Notes: generated by a model from the sequence alone, not told the origin. 64,000 nucleotides of DNA from Stenotrophomonas sp. BIO128-Bstrain (GCF_030128875.1 NZ_CP124620.1:2914001-2978000); one strand, 5' to 3'; positions 19,979-28,681 are shown, counted from the first letter of the stretch. A program made the numbers and translations.

Positions 19979-20338
19979 TCAGCCGTTCGGCGTGCCGAAG
20001 TGACCCAGCTGCGCGCCGGCCAGCAGGTGCAGGTGGATATGGAACACGGTCTGCCCGGCGTGCTCGCGGCAGTTCATGACGATACGGTAGCCGTCCTGCG
20101 CGAACCCTTCGCGGCGGGCGTACTCGGCGGCGGCCATCGCCAGCTTGCCGATCAGGTGCGCCTGGTCCGGTCGCACGTCATCCAGGGTCGGGATCGCTTC
20201 GTGCTTGGGAATGAACAACACGTGCACCGGCGCCTGCGGTGCGATGTCCTTGAAGCCGAGCACCTCCTCGTCTTCGTAAACGATGGTGGCGGGAATTTCG
20301 CGGCGGATGATCTTGCCGAACAGGGTGTCGTGGCTCAT
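19979..20338 (-). CDS. hinT: HIT-family purine nucleoside phosphoramidase
   Basis: HinT hydrolyses adenosine phosphoramidates such as AMP-lysine. The 119-residue protein has the FGKIIRREIPA start, FKDIAPQAPVHVLFIPK and the catalytic histidine triad HIHLHLLAG near the C-terminus. Length and motifs fit the family. It lies 81 bases downstream of recR on the same strand. Confidence 0.94.
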   Translation of the reverse strand: MSHDTLFGKIIRREIPATIVYEDEEVLGFKDIAPQAPVHVLFIPKHEAIPTLDDVRPDQAHLIGKLAMAAAEYARREGFAQDGYRIVMNCREHAGQTVFHIHLHLLAGAQLGHFGTPNG

Positions 20339-20419
20339 GAGGGCACCTCGTGTAACAGGGCCTTGGAGAGTAGCGCGGATGCACGCCCGGTTTCGATCAC
20401 CGGCGCGGGTTGCGCGGGA

Positions 20420-21019
20420 TCATTCCTGCACTTCGGTACGCGTACCGAAGGCGTGCGACAGCGTACCGCGATCCACGTATTCCAGCTCACCGCCCAGCGG
20501 CAGGCCCTGCGCCAACCGGCTCGGGCGGACCTTGTGGCTGCGCGCCATCTGGGCCAGGTAATGCGCGGTCGCTTCGCCTTCCACGGTGGCACTGGTGGCG
20601 ATGATCAACTCGGTCACTTCGCCTTGCTTCAGGCGGGCTTCCAGCTGATCCAGGCCCAGCTCGCGCGGACCGATGCCGTCCAGCGGTGACAGCCGCCCCT
20701 GCAGCACGAAGTAGACGCCGCGGTAGCCGGTAGCCGTCTCGATCGCCAGGCGATCGGCCGGTGATTCCACCGCACACAGCTGCTGGCGCTCGCGGCTGCC
20801 GTTGGCGCAGACCGCACAGACCTCGGTCTCGCTGAAATCCCGGCACTGCGCGCAATGCCCGATCCGCTCGATCGCCTTGGCCAGCACCTCGGCCAGCTTC
20901 TGGCCGCCCTCGCGCTCACGTTCGAGCACGTGGTAGGCCATGCGCTGGGCGGTCTTCTGGCCCACGCCCGGCAACACGCGGAAGGCCTCGATCAATTGTT
21001 CGAGCAGGGGCAGGCTCAT
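20420..21019 (-). CDS. recR: recombination mediator RecR
   Basis: RecR works with RecO and RecF to load RecA at gaps. The 199-residue protein shows the helix-hairpin-helix [15 protein letters not shown], a four-cysteine zinc finger (CAQC ... CAVC), and the Toprim region ([14 protein letters not shown]). It follows ybaB in the standard dnaX-ybaB-recR cluster. Confidence 0.97.
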   Translation of the reverse strand: MSLPLLEQLIEAFRVLPGVGQKTAQRMAYHVLEREREGGQKLAEVLAKAIERIGHCAQCRDFSETEVCAVCANGSRERQQLCAVESPADRLAIETATGYRGVYFVLQGRLSPLDGIGPRELGLDQLEARLKQGEVTELIIATSATVEGEATAHYLAQMARSHKVRPSRLAQGLPLGGELEYVDRGTLSHAFGTRTEVQE

Positions 21020-21115
21020 GGCGGATCGCTCATCTCAGAAACAAGCGCGCGAAGCCCGGAGGCTTCGCGGCGCGGTCACCACCATCGCCAGGCCTCGACC
21101 CGGCGCAGACGTGGC

Positions 21116-21436
21116 TCAGAACGGCAGCTTCATGCCCGGGGGCAGCTGCATGCCAGCGGTCGCCGAACCCATGCGGTTCTTCGACTCGGCATCGATCTTG
21201 TTGGAGGCATCGTTGAACGCTGCGGCCACCAGGTCTTCGGTCATTTCCGCATCGGAAAGCACCGACGGATCGATGCGCACCTTGCGGCATTCCTTGGTGC
21301 CGGTCAGGGTCACGCTGACCATGCCGCCGCCGGCGCTGCCGGTGACTTCCAGCTTGGCGAGGTCTTCCTGGGCCTTCTGCAGGTTTTCCTGCATCTTCTG
21401 GGCCTGCTGCATCAGTTGGGCGATATTGCCGCGCAT
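21116..21436 (-). CDS. ybaB: YbaB/EbfC nucleoid-associated protein
   Basis: The 106-residue protein has the N-terminal helix [20 protein letters not shown] and the [13 protein letters not shown] core of YbaB DNA-binding dimers. It begins 6 bases after the dnaX stop, so it is coupled to dnaX, as in most bacteria. Confidence 0.96.
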   Translation of the reverse strand: MRGNIAQLMQQAQKMQENLQKAQEDLAKLEVTGSAGGGMVSVTLTGTKECRKVRIDPSVLSDAEMTEDLVAAAFNDASNKIDAESKNRMGSATAGMQLPPGMKLPF

Positions 21437-21442
21437 GGTTCT

Positions 21443-23467
21443 TTACTCTTCAAAAGGACGAATGGAATCGGCCACGACCCGGGCACCGTGTTGCTGGATC
21501 AGCAACTGCACCGACGGGTCGGCCATGAAAGCGGCTTCCGCCGCCGTTTGGCGTTCGCCACGCTGGCGGTCAGCGCGCTGATGCAGGGTCTCGGCACCGG
21601 CCGCGCCGGTATCGATCACCAGACGCGGAGCCTGCCCCAGGGGGCCGGTCAATGCCGCGATCAGCGCCGCCTGCGAGCGGTCCGAAATCAAGTACTCAAA
21701 TCCGGGCGAAATCGCCAGTTTCAAGACACCGTGCTGGTAGCTGATGAACGCCGAGTGGGCCGCCAGCTGCTTGGACGGGCCATTGAGCTGGCTGCCGGCG
21801 ACCAGTTCCAGCCAGGCATCGGCGGTCAGCTCACCGCTCGCCCCTGACGGCGCGGCGTCGGCCACTGAGGGTGCGATGGCGATACCCTCCGGGCGAGCCA
21901 CCGGGGCGGGGGCTTCCCGCACAGGCGCGGGAGCAGCCGGTGCCGCGGTCCGCTCTGGAGGCGCTTCCCAGGGAGCGACCATGGCCGCATCCGGGGTGGC
22001 CATTTCAGCAGCCAGCGCTTCGTCGCGATCGGCCGCATCGTTCTCCTGATGCCACGGCGGCAGATCGTCGTCGGCAGCGGGGGCAGGCGCGTTCGGCCTG
22101 GCCGGCTTGACCGGTTTAACCGGCTCGGCGGCTGCCGGGGCGGGAGCAACCTGTTTCAGCGGCGGGGCTGCGGCCTCGGGGGGCGCGACGACCGGGGCGG
22201 CGAGCGGCGCCTCAGGCGCCACCGGGGCTGCCTGAGCGACGGGCGCGCTGGCCTTGGCGGGCGCCACGGACGGAGCCGGAGCCGAAGCCGCTGCCGCAGC
22301 GGCCATGCCGGCGCCCTGGCCACTGGCCTGGCCGCCACTGTTCACTTCGGTACCGGTGCCCGGATCGCGGGGCACCGGCGGGACGGCCGATGCCGGGCGG
22401 AACGCCAGCATGCGCAGCACCGCCATCTCGAATCCAGCACGCGGGCTTGGGGCCAGGTGCAGGTCACGGCGACCGCCCAGGGCCATCTGGTACCAGAGCT
22501 GCACCACTTCCGGACGCAGGCGCTGGGCGAAGGCTTCGGCATCGATCCCCTCGCCCGCCGTCGCGGCGCCCGGCACCAGCTGCTGCACCTGGATCCGGTG
22601 CAGGGCTTCGGCCAGGGCGTCGAGCACCCCGCTCCAGTCCGGCGAGAACTCGGCCAGCAGGGCCACGGTCTGCAGCAGGCGCGGACCATCACCATCGGCC
22701 AGCGCATCCAGCATCGCCGCCACCTGGGTGCGGTCCACCGTGCCCAGCATCGCGCGCACCACATCCTCGCGCAGCGCACCGCCGGCATAGGCGATCGCCT
22801 GGTCCAGCAACGACAGGCCATCACGCAGGCTGCCATCGGCGGCCTTGGCCAGCTGCACGATCGCAGTCGGATCGGACTCGATCTCCTCGGCGGCCAGGAT
22901 CTTGGTCATCTGGCCCTGGATCTGTTCCTCGTCCAACCGCTTCAGGTTGAACTGCAGGCAGCGCGAAAGGACCGTCACCGGCAGCTTCTGCGGATCAGTG
23001 GTGGCCAGCAGGAACTTCACGTGCTCCGGCGGCTCTTCCAGCGTCTTGAGCAGCGCATTGAACGCCGCCTTGGACAGCATGTGCACTTCGTCGATCAGGT
23101 AGACCTTGTACTTGCCCCGGGAGGGCATGTACTGGGCGTTCTCGATCACCTCGCGGACATCATCCACACCCGTATTGGACGCGGCATCGATCTCGAGCAG
23201 ATCGATGTAACGGCCGGAGTCGATATCCAGGCAGGCCGGGCACTGGCCGCATGGATCGGCGCTGGTGCCCTGCTCGCAGTTCAGCGACTTGGCGAAAATA
23301 CGGGCAATGGTGGTCTTGCCGACCCCGCGGGTGCCGGTAAACAGGAACGCATGGTGCACCCGGCCGCTGTCCAGCGCATTGCTGAGCGCACGGACCACGT
23401 GTTCCTGGCCCACCAGCTCGGCAAAACGCTTCGGACGCCACTTGCGGGCAAGGACGAGATAGGACAT
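21443..23467 (-). CDS. dnaX: DNA polymerase III subunits gamma/tau (DnaX)
   Basis: DnaX is the motor of the clamp loader. ATG 23467 gives 674 residues. Walker A GTRGVGKTT is near residue 45, followed by a zinc module of four cysteines (NCEQ, PCGQCPAC), [15 protein letters not shown] and the LSRC sensor. A Pro/Ala-rich linker spans about residues 380-560, then the tau-specific end. I see no A-AAA-AAG slippery heptamer like the one that makes gamma in E. coli, so a shorter form is not predicted by that route. An upstream 80-codon extension over the tRNA-Ser gene is not real. Confidence 0.96.
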   Translation of the reverse strand: MSYLVLARKWRPKRFAELVGQEHVVRALSNALDSGRVHHAFLFTGTRGVGKTTIARIFAKSLNCEQGTSADPCGQCPACLDIDSGRYIDLLEIDAASNTGVDDVREVIENAQYMPSRGKYKVYLIDEVHMLSKAAFNALLKTLEEPPEHVKFLLATTDPQKLPVTVLSRCLQFNLKRLDEEQIQGQMTKILAAEEIESDPTAIVQLAKAADGSLRDGLSLLDQAIAYAGGALREDVVRAMLGTVDRTQVAAMLDALADGDGPRLLQTVALLAEFSPDWSGVLDALAEALHRIQVQQLVPGAATAGEGIDAEAFAQRLRPEVVQLWYQMALGGRRDLHLAPSPRAGFEMAVLRMLAFRPASAVPPVPRDPGTGTEVNSGGQASGQGAGMAAAAAASAPAPSVAPAKASAPVAQAAPVAPEAPLAAPVVAPPEAAAPPLKQVAPAPAAAEPVKPVKPARPNAPAPAADDDLPPWHQENDAADRDEALAAEMATPDAAMVAPWEAPPERTAAPAAPAPVREAPAPVARPEGIAIAPSVADAAPSGASGELTADAWLELVAGSQLNGPSKQLAAHSAFISYQHGVLKLAISPGFEYLISDRSQAALIAALTGPLGQAPRLVIDTGAAGAETLHQRADRQRGERQTAAEAAFMADPSVQLLIQQHGARVVADSIRPFEE

Positions 23468-23539
23468 CAGGCCACCGTCTTCATCGGGACGACCATTGTG
23501 CCACGCCTGTCCAGCCCCCCTGCCCCCGTGACGAACCGC

Positions 23540-23568
23540 TTGTGCGATTCCGATTCCCCCGCTAGAAT
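23540..23568 (+). promoter_or_regulatory. promoter for tRNA-Ser(GGA)
   Basis: TTGTGC (23540-23545), a 17-base spacer and TAGAAT (23563-23568) lie about 35 bases before the tRNA. TAGAAT recurs as a -10 in this window at 15747 and 32209. Confidence 0.65.
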
Positions 23569-23603
23569 CTGCGCCCCTGCAGCGGGTTGTGTGCGGCAGG
23601 TCC

Positions 23604-23696
23604 GGAGAGGTGTCCGAGTGGTTGAAGGAGCACGCCTGGAAAGTGTGTAAGCGTCTAAACCGCGCTTCGGGGGTTCGAATCCCCCTCTCTCCGCCA
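23604..23696 (+). tRNA. tRNA-Ser (anticodon GGA)
   Basis: A class II tRNA of 93 nt with a long variable arm, GGAGAGG acceptor, anticodon loop CTGGAAA, T-loop GTTCGAAT and encoded CCA. A terminator follows at once. Confidence 0.96.
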
Positions 23697-23704
23697 GACA
23701 AACG

Positions 23705-23738
23705 CAAAAGGCCGCCCCTCGGGGCGGCCTTTTGCGTT
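23705..23738. terminator. terminator after tRNA-Ser(GGA)
   Basis: CAAAAGGCCGCCCC, a short loop and GGGGCGGCCTTTTG form a near-perfect inverted repeat 8 bases after the tRNA. Confidence 0.88.
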
Positions 23739-23791
23739 TCTCACGTTCGTCATTCATCCGGCTCCGGTAGCAGTGCGCGAAACCATGGAGA

Positions 23792-23943
23792 GGGGGATGA
23801 GAACCCCCGACCGGGGGTTCGACGGATTCGCCAGGAGCGAATCCGGACAGCCGAATGGCTGTCCGTGGAGCGCATCAGCGCGGAAGGGCTGGGTGCATGG
23901 ATGCACCCAGCAATCCCAATGAAGCGGCCACCCTGCATCCCAG
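23792..23943 (-). repeat. multi-hairpin repeat element, single copy (modules C and A)
   Basis: The segment is about 90% identical to the reverse complement of 29108-29258. It is a chain of stem-loops: GAACCCCC/GGGGGTTC, GGATTCGC/GCGAATCC, GACAGCC/GGCTGTC, GCGC/GCGC and the 11-bp stem GCTGGGTGCAT/ATGCACCCAGC. Stem changes relative to the other copy are compensatory. There is no credible reading frame. It fills most of the gene-free stretch 23697-24047 with the terminator and one SMAG hairpin. Confidence 0.8.
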
Positions 23944-23988
23944 GCCGCTTGCCACGTCTGCACCCACGCCGCGCCACCACCGCCAACG

Positions 23989-24011
23989 GTAGAGCCGACC
24001 GCGGGTCGGCT
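23989..24011 (+). repeat. SMAG-type GTAG hairpin
   Basis: GTAG then AGCCGACC, a short loop and GGTCGGCT. It matches the GTAG-plus-hairpin repeats known in S. maltophilia. Confidence 0.8.
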
Positions 24012-24047
24012 GCTCTTTGCGCAGCCCGCCTATGCCAAAGTCCCCCC

Positions 24048-24500
24048 ATGCCCACCCTGCGCGCCTACACCCCAACAGACGTCCCCGCCTGCCTGGCACT
24101 GTTCGACACCAACGTGCCGCGTTACTTCGCCCCACACGAACGCCACGACTTCGCCAACTATCTACTTCACCCAGACCGCGCCCACGACTATCTGGTCATC
24201 GAACACAACGGCCACGTCGTCGCCTGCGGCGGCCTCGCCCTGGACAACGAACACACGGCGGCCTTCTGCTGGGGCATGGTCGATAACGCCCAACATCGCC
24301 AAGGCCTGGGCAAGCAGCTCTCCCACGCACGCCTCGCCCACGCAAAAGCACTCGGCGCCCAGCGCGTGACGCTCAGCACCAGCCAGCACACGCAGGACTT
24401 CTACGCCGGACTCGGCTTCGCGGTCACCCACATCACCCCCGATGGGCACGGCCCCGGACTGGACGCAGTGGAGATGGTGCTCGAACTGGCGCCGCGTTGA
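24048..24500 (+). CDS. GNAT-family N-acetyltransferase
   Basis: This 150-residue protein has the GNAT acetyl-CoA site QHRQGLGKQLSHA (the Q/RxxGxG/A pattern) after a beta strand, and the C-terminal QDFYAGLGF. The substrate is unknown. I chose ATG 24048 because the protein then begins TLRAYTPTDVPACLALF, the normal GNAT start. Upstream lies only repeat DNA. SMAG hairpins flank it on both sides. Confidence 0.88.
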   Translation: MPTLRAYTPTDVPACLALFDTNVPRYFAPHERHDFANYLLHPDRAHDYLVIEHNGHVVACGGLALDNEHTAAFCWGMVDNAQHRQGLGKQLSHARLAHAKALGAQRVTLSTSQHTQDFYAGLGFAVTHITPDGHGPGLDAVEMVLELAPR

Positions 24501-24536
24501 GCGGCGCCAGTGATTCGATCGGGTCAGCAGTGCGTC

Positions 24537-24559
24537 AGCCACGCATGGCGTGGCTCTAC
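24537..24559 (-). repeat. SMAG-type GTAG hairpin
   Basis: On the minus strand GTAG is followed by the stem AGCCACGC/GCGTGGCT. It lies between the convergent GNAT and sugE genes. Confidence 0.78.
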
Positions 24560-24590
24560 GCCCGAGCGCGCAGCGTGCGTTTTGAACGCC

Positions 24591-24908
24591 TCAGCTGCTG
24601 CTCAACTTCATCAACACCAATCCGCTCACGATCAGCACCGCTGCAGCAATCCGCATCGCGCTGACCTGCTCGCCGAGGAAGGTAATGCCGATCACGAACG
24701 CGCCGACCGCGCCGATGCCGGTCCAGATCGTGTACGCGGTGCCCAGCGGCAACGTGCGCATCGCCAACGACAGCAGCCAGAAGCTGGCGATCATGGTGAC
24801 GAGGGTGATGATCGAGGGGGTGAGCCTGCTGAACCCCTCGGACTGCTTCATCGAGAACGCCCAGACGATTTCCAGCACACCGGCTGCCAACAGATAGATC
24901 CAGGCCAT
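24591..24908 (-). CDS. gdx: guanidinium exporter of the SMR family (SugE/Gdx)
   Basis: Gdx (formerly SugE) exports guanidinium in exchange for protons. The 105-residue protein has four membrane helices, the essential Glu13 in VLEIVWAFSMK, and SugE-type blocks EGFSRLTPS, LPLGTAYTIWTGIGAVGA and GLVLMKLS. It starts at ATG 24908 after a strong GGAGGG site. The leader carries a guanidine-II riboswitch, which confirms the guanidinium subgroup over the multidrug EmrE subgroup. It stands alone, with no guanidine carboxylase nearby. Confidence 0.93.
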   Translation of the reverse strand: MAWIYLLAAGVLEIVWAFSMKQSEGFSRLTPSIITLVTMIASFWLLSLAMRTLPLGTAYTIWTGIGAVGAFVIGITFLGEQVSAMRIAAAVLIVSGLVLMKLSSS

Positions 24909-24928
24909 GCGGCCCTCCTTGATGGGGG

Positions 24929-24977
24929 CCAGGCCGTCCTGGTCAGTGGTTCCCGAAATGGGGGAGGCCGTTCCTCC
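24929..24977 (-). promoter_or_regulatory. guanidine-II (mini-ykkC) riboswitch
   Basis: Read on the minus strand there are two hairpins with the diagnostic ACGG loop. P1 is GGAGGAACGGCCTCC (24977-24963) and P2 is CCAGGACGGCCTGG (24942-24929), joined by a 20-base linker. P2 ends 10 bases before the GGAGGG ribosome site. The 3' arm of P1 (CCTCC) is complementary to that site. Guanidinium binding to both loops would keep P1 and P2 folded and free the site, switching gdx on. Confidence 0.9.
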
Positions 24978-25179
24978 TGTGCCACGCATTTTAGCAACCC
25001 ACTCGCCGCATGCCCTATTCCGGCGGCACCGGGCTACACGGGATTCAGCCTCCGCGTCTGGCGCTGCAGGCCGTGCATGCGCTAGAATGCGCGACTGCAC
25101 TGCCGGACCTGTTCCTGCGATGCACCTTCCGCCTGCGGCCGGCTGATCCTCGATCGCCCTGCAGCCGGAACGTCTCTAT

Positions 25180-25295
25180 GGTGGCCCCGTCGGCCCCTCG
25201 CGACGCTAGGTCGAAAATCCCGCCAGGGCCGGAAGGCAGCAACGGTATCGATCGACGCGGGCGCCGAGGTCAGCCGGCGGGGCCGCCACCTTTTT
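25180..25295 (+). ncRNA. ffs: 4.5S signal recognition particle RNA
   Basis: The conserved apical domain CAGGGCCGGAAGGCAGCAAC (GGAA tetraloop with the A-C-A-A symmetric loop) lies at about 25224-25243. The ends pair as GGTGGCCCCG with CGGGGCCGCCACC, followed by TTTTT. The RNA binds Ffh to target membrane proteins. A TAGAAT at 25083-25088 may be its -10 if a long 5' leader is removed. Confidence 0.93.
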
Positions 25296-25330
25296 GGGCG
25301 CCCGGTTTTTCCCTCCAGCGATGCTGCCGC

Positions 25331-25699
25331 TCAAGGGGCCGCGGGCGTGCCCTGATGGAACACCACCCGCCATGCCTCGCCGTGCAGCCGCCACAGCGAA
25401 CTGCGCAACACCTCGCGCTGGCGCTCGCCGCCGACCACATACCAGCTGCGATAGCGCACCTGTGCCAAGGTGGGCGCCAACAACACGACCTGGTAGTCGG
25501 TGGACACGATCTCGACCTGTGCGCGCTCGCGCGGAATCTCCGCCAGCGCAGCAGCCCGATCGAAACACGCACCCGAGCTGCCGATCTCACTGAAGTCGTC
25601 ATCCAACAATGCCGCCAGCTGCGCGACATCGCCACGGACCGCAGGCTCGTGCAACGCGCGTTCGAGCGCCTGCAGATGGGCGGCCAGCGCGTCATCCAT
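25331..25699 (-). CDS. NTF2-like (DUF4440) protein
   Basis: This 122-residue protein begins with a helix (LQALERALHEPAVRGDVAQLAALLDDDFSEIG) followed by strands ending EAWRVVFHQGT, the cone-shaped NTF2/SnoaL fold of DUF4440. Members are small enzymes or binding proteins of varied role, and no function can be given here. It starts 2 bases after the stop of the MBL hydrolase gene, so the two are probably co-transcribed with kdkA. Confidence 0.8.
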   Translation of the reverse strand: MDDALAAHLQALERALHEPAVRGDVAQLAALLDDDFSEIGSSGACFDRAAALAEIPRERAQVEIVSTDYQVVLLAPTLAQVRYRSWYVVGGERQREVLRSSLWRLHGEAWRVVFHQGTPAAP

Positions 25700-25701
25700 G
25701 C

Positions 25702-26469
25702 TCAGGGAGGATCCTGCGCCAGCACGTGCATGGCGGTGGGAGTCGCCAGCGCCACACGTTCGCCAGGCACGGCCACGCGGTGACCCCGCTGGCGCAGCGC
25801 CTCGCCGTCGGCCTCGCTGGCGTAGTGGTAGAGCATCATCCGCGCCTGCAACTCGGCCGTGTATTCACGCTCCAGGTCATCCACACCGGTGTGCGACGGG
25901 TTGCCATGCAGGCCGCAATCGTGGGCGATCAGTTCGTTGTCGTCGGCGTAGCGCGCCAGCATTTCCGGAATCGGCCGGGTATCGCCACTCCAGGTGACCG
26001 CACCCTTCAGGCGCAGGCCATAGGCGGTTTCCGGCCAGTGATGCCGGACCGGAAACACTTCCAGGCGCACGCCGTCATGCCAGAACGCATCGCCGACCAC
26101 GATCAGCTGGAACGCATCCCAGAAATTCGCACCGCCCTCTGCCAGCACGTTCGGGTAATCGGCCACGCGTTTGTGCAGCAGCGGCACGACCGTCGCCGGC
26201 ACGTACACGCGAATTCGCCCACGACGCTGGGGCGAGAAATACGCATCGACGAACAGGCGTTCGAAACCGGCGACGTGGTCCAGGTGCACATGGGTGACGA
26301 ACAATGCCTGCGGCACATGGCCGTAGTGCGCCTGGAACGCAGTGAGCCCTTCCCCGCCGCAATCGATGGTCAGCCACGGGCGTCCATCGCGTTCGATCAC
26401 CGCCATCGGCGAACCGAGCTGCACGGCCGACGCATTGCCGACCCCCATGAAACGCAGTGCCCAGTCCAT
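25702..26469 (-). CDS. MBL-fold metallo-hydrolase
   Basis: The 255-residue protein has the metal-binding motif THVHLDH (His60, His62, Asp64, His65), a later histidine in FPVRHHWPETAYG, the bridging aspartate in WSGDTRP and a terminal HDCGLHGNPSHTG histidine set. The layout is like RNase Z/ElaC-type or lactonase-type hydrolases, but the substrate is unclear. Its ATG shares one base with the kdkA stop (TGATG), so it is coupled to kdkA. Confidence 0.85.
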   Translation of the reverse strand: MDWALRFMGVGNASAVQLGSPMAVIERDGRPWLTIDCGGEGLTAFQAHYGHVPQALFVTHVHLDHVAGFERLFVDAYFSPQRRGRIRVYVPATVVPLLHKRVADYPNVLAEGGANFWDAFQLIVVGDAFWHDGVRLEVFPVRHHWPETAYGLRLKGAVTWSGDTRPIPEMLARYADDNELIAHDCGLHGNPSHTGVDDLEREYTAELQARMMLYHYASEADGEALRQRGHRVAVPGERVALATPTAMHVLAQDPP

Positions 26470-27218
26470 CAGTAACCCCGGTTCCAGGCCAGATCGTAGG
26501 CGCGGCGCAGCCGTGCGTAGTCCTTCTCGACGTCATCCTGGCTGCGCTCACCGCGCAGCTTGATCAGCGAGCGCAGCAGCCGCTTGAGATTGCGCTCGCG
26601 CCAGCGGGTGGCAGGGATGCGCAGCACGCCGCGATCGAAATCGATCAGCCAGCCGTGGCCGTTGGCGTCGAACAGAATGTTGTGGGCGTTGAGATCGGCG
26701 TGGTCCAGCCCGACGCGATGGAACCGCGCGATCAGCCGGCCGGTCTCTTCCCAGGGCGCGCCGCGCCCGGCGACCAGCGCGCGGTCGGCCAGCGAACGCA
26801 CGCCCTCCAGGCGCTCCATCAGGATCGCCGCCTTGTAGCGCAGGCCTTCGCGCATGTAGAACGCGGCGATCGGTCGCGGCACCGGCAGCTTCTGCGCGCG
26901 CAGGGCACGCATCAGCCGGAACTCGGCGAAACTGCGGGTGCGGTTGGCCCCGCGCCAGATGTAGTGGTCCCGGCTGAGCTTGGCCGCCAGGCCGCCACGC
27001 AGGTACTGGCGCAGCACGGCATGACCGAAGGGGGCATCGACGAACCAGGCACCACCACGGCCGCCATCGCCGACCGGCCGTGCCCGCTCGCCCCAGTGGG
27101 CCGGTGCGAACAGGCTCATCTCGGCTTGCCGCAAGGCTTCGCGGTCGAACAGAATGGCACCGATACCGCGTCCATCGCGGCAGGGCGTCAGCGCTTCAGT
27201 GGCGTCGAATGCGACCAT
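26469..27218 (-). CDS. kdkA: 3-deoxy-D-manno-octulosonic acid (Kdo) kinase
   Basis: KdkA phosphorylates the single Kdo of the lipopolysaccharide inner core at the cytoplasmic face. The 249-residue protein has the protein-kinase-like motifs of this family: a glycine-rich GEGG-like [19 protein letters not shown], the catalytic [10 protein letters not shown] and the metal-binding IDFDRG. It begins 21 bases from the divergent GT9 gene. A TAGACT -10 ends 7 bases before its ATG, and no well-placed ribosome site is seen. Confidence 0.93.
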   Translation of the reverse strand: MVAFDATEALTPCRDGRGIGAILFDREALRQAEMSLFAPAHWGERARPVGDGGRGGAWFVDAPFGHAVLRQYLRGGLAAKLSRDHYIWRGANRTRSFAEFRLMRALRAQKLPVPRPIAAFYMREGLRYKAAILMERLEGVRSLADRALVAGRGAPWEETGRLIARFHRVGLDHADLNAHNILFDANGHGWLIDFDRGVLRIPATRWRERNLKRLLRSLIKLRGERSQDDVEKDYARLRRAYDLAWNRGY

Positions 27219-27225
27219 TCCTTCG

Positions 27226-27233
27226 AGTCTAAC
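27226..27233. promoter_or_regulatory. overlapping divergent -10 elements of kdkA and the GT9 gene
   Basis: Within the 21-bp gap, TAGACT on the minus strand (27231-27226) ends 7 bases before the kdkA ATG. TCTAAC on the plus strand (27228-27233) ends 6 bases before the GT9 ATG. The hexamers overlap by 4 bases, so only one polymerase could bind at a time, and both transcripts would be leaderless or nearly so. Confidence 0.4.
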
Positions 27234-27239
27234 AACACC

Positions 27240-28295
27240 ATGGCACCAACGTCCTCTTCCTTGTGTCTTTTGCGTTTGTCCGCGCTGGGGGACGTGACCC
27301 ATGTGGTGCCGCTGGTACGCACCCTGCAGCAGGCCGATCCCGGGGTGTCGCTGCACTGGATCATCGACAAGGCCGGCCACAAGCTGCTCGATGGCCTGCC
27401 AGGCGTGACCTTCCACAGCTACGACAAGAAGACCGGCCTGGCCGGCATGCGCGCCCTGCGCGACAGCCTTCCCGCCGGGCGCTTCGATGCGCTGCTGCAG
27501 ATGCAGGTGGCTTTCCGTGCCAACGTGCTGTCCGCCTTCGTGCCGGCCAAGCGCCGCATTGGCTATGACAAGGCCCGCTCCAAGGATCTTCACGGGCTTT
27601 TCATCAATGAGCGCATCCCCGACCGCCCCGGCATCCATGTGCTGGATGCGATCGGCAGCTTCTGCGAACCGCTCGGCCTGAAGCAGACCGAGGTCAGCTG
27701 GGACCTGGCCGTGCCGCCGGCCGCCGTCGAGTGGGCCAACGCCCAGTGGACCGACGATGGCCGCCCGGTGCTGATGATCTCGCCCTGCTCCAGCCATGTG
27801 CGCCGCAACTGGTATGCCGACCGCTATGCGGCCGTGGCCAACCACGCCACCTCACGTGGCTGGCGGGTGGTGCTGTGCGGTGGGCGCAGCGAACTGGAGC
27901 GCGGCATGGCCGATGCGATCCAGGCCCAGCTGGCCACCCCGGCGCTGGACCTGGTCGGCAAGGACACGCTCAAGCAGCTGCCGGCGCTGTTGGCGCGCGC
28001 CGCGCTGGTGATGACGCCCGACTCGGGCCCAATGCATATCGCCAACGCGATGGGCACCAAGGTGCTCGGCCTGCATGCGGCCAGCAACCCGCACCGCAGC
28101 GGCCCCTACTCCGACCGCCGCTACTGCGTGGACCGCTACGACGATGCCGCGCGCAAGTTCCTGGGCAAACCGGCCAGCGAACTGAAGTGGGGCGCGAAGG
28201 TCGAGTTCGACGACGTGATGCAGTTGATCACCGTCGAGGACGGCATCGCCGCCTTCGAACGGTATGTCGCCGATTACGCGCCGCGCGGCGCGTAA
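27240..28295 (+). CDS. glycosyltransferase family 9 (heptosyltransferase-like)
   Basis: GT9 enzymes add heptose or related sugars to the lipopolysaccharide core. The 351-residue protein has the N-terminal [13 protein letters not shown], the [19 protein letters not shown] acceptor region, [20 protein letters not shown], and the nucleotide-sugar site [22 protein letters not shown]. Partner genes kdkA and DUF6165 support a role in core synthesis. The last six codons lie in a perfect palindrome shared with the convergent gene. No ribosome site precedes ATG 27240. Confidence 0.92.
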   Translation: MAPTSSSLCLLRLSALGDVTHVVPLVRTLQQADPGVSLHWIIDKAGHKLLDGLPGVTFHSYDKKTGLAGMRALRDSLPAGRFDALLQMQVAFRANVLSAFVPAKRRIGYDKARSKDLHGLFINERIPDRPGIHVLDAIGSFCEPLGLKQTEVSWDLAVPPAAVEWANAQWTDDGRPVLMISPCSSHVRRNWYADRYAAVANHATSRGWRVVLCGGRSELERGMADAIQAQLATPALDLVGKDTLKQLPALLARAALVMTPDSGPMHIANAMGTKVLGLHAASNPHRSGPYSDRRYCVDRYDDAARKFLGKPASELKWGAKVEFDDVMQLITVEDGIAAFERYVADYAPRGA

Positions 28296-28297
28296 TC
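28272..28297. repeat. perfect 26-bp palindrome at overlapping gene ends
   Basis: Positions 28272-28297 read the same on both strands. They hold the 3' ends of both the GT9 gene and DUF6165, so both proteins end in DYAPRGA. The GC-rich hairpin may end both transcripts, though it lacks a T-tract. Confidence 0.9.
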
Positions 28298-28681
28298 CTT
28301 GTACGACTTCTCTTCCACGTAGAGCGAGCCCAGCGCCAGGTTGATGTCCTTCTTGATGCGGGCGCGCTCATCGTTCTGCTGGTAGACGCTGCGCGCCAGC
28401 TCGACGAAATGGTCGTCGAAGGCCTGCGCCTTGTCCTGCAGGCGGATGTTGTCTTCGATGTCCCACAGGCGCTCGTTGACCGCCTTGAGCTCGGCACGCA
28501 GGCGCGCGATGTCCTTGACCCCGGCCGGGTGCGCCATCCAGGTCTTTTCCAGCGCGCTCAGTTCGGTGCGGATGTTGGCCAGCTTGGCCTCGTCGCTGAT
28601 GCGCTCGGACTTGATCTGCAGAATCGAGATCTTGTCGAGCAGTTCACCGAAGGACACGGGGACAAGGATTTCAGCGGTCAT
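28274..28681 (-). CDS. DUF6165 family protein
   Basis: This 135-residue mostly helical protein (EILVPVSFGELLDKISIL, then charged helices with ELKAVNERLWDIEDNIR) matches the DUF6165 proteins seen next to lipopolysaccharide glycosyltransferases. No enzymatic motif is visible and the role is unknown. It converges on the GT9 gene with a 22-base overlap of coding ends. Confidence 0.8.
   Translation of the reverse strand: MTAEILVPVSFGELLDKISILQIKSERISDEAKLANIRTELSALEKTWMAHPAGVKDIARLRAELKAVNERLWDIEDNIRLQDKAQAFDDHFVELARSVYQQNDERARIKKDINLALGSLYVEEKSYKDYAPRGA

Noticed and set aside
21443..23467. dnaX frameshift site making gamma
   Set aside because: No run of A residues or strong stem was found in the region after domain III.
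26457..27239. A long N-terminal extension of the GT9 protein
   Set aside because: The extension is antisense to kdkA. The family N-terminus RLSALGD appears just after ATG 27240.
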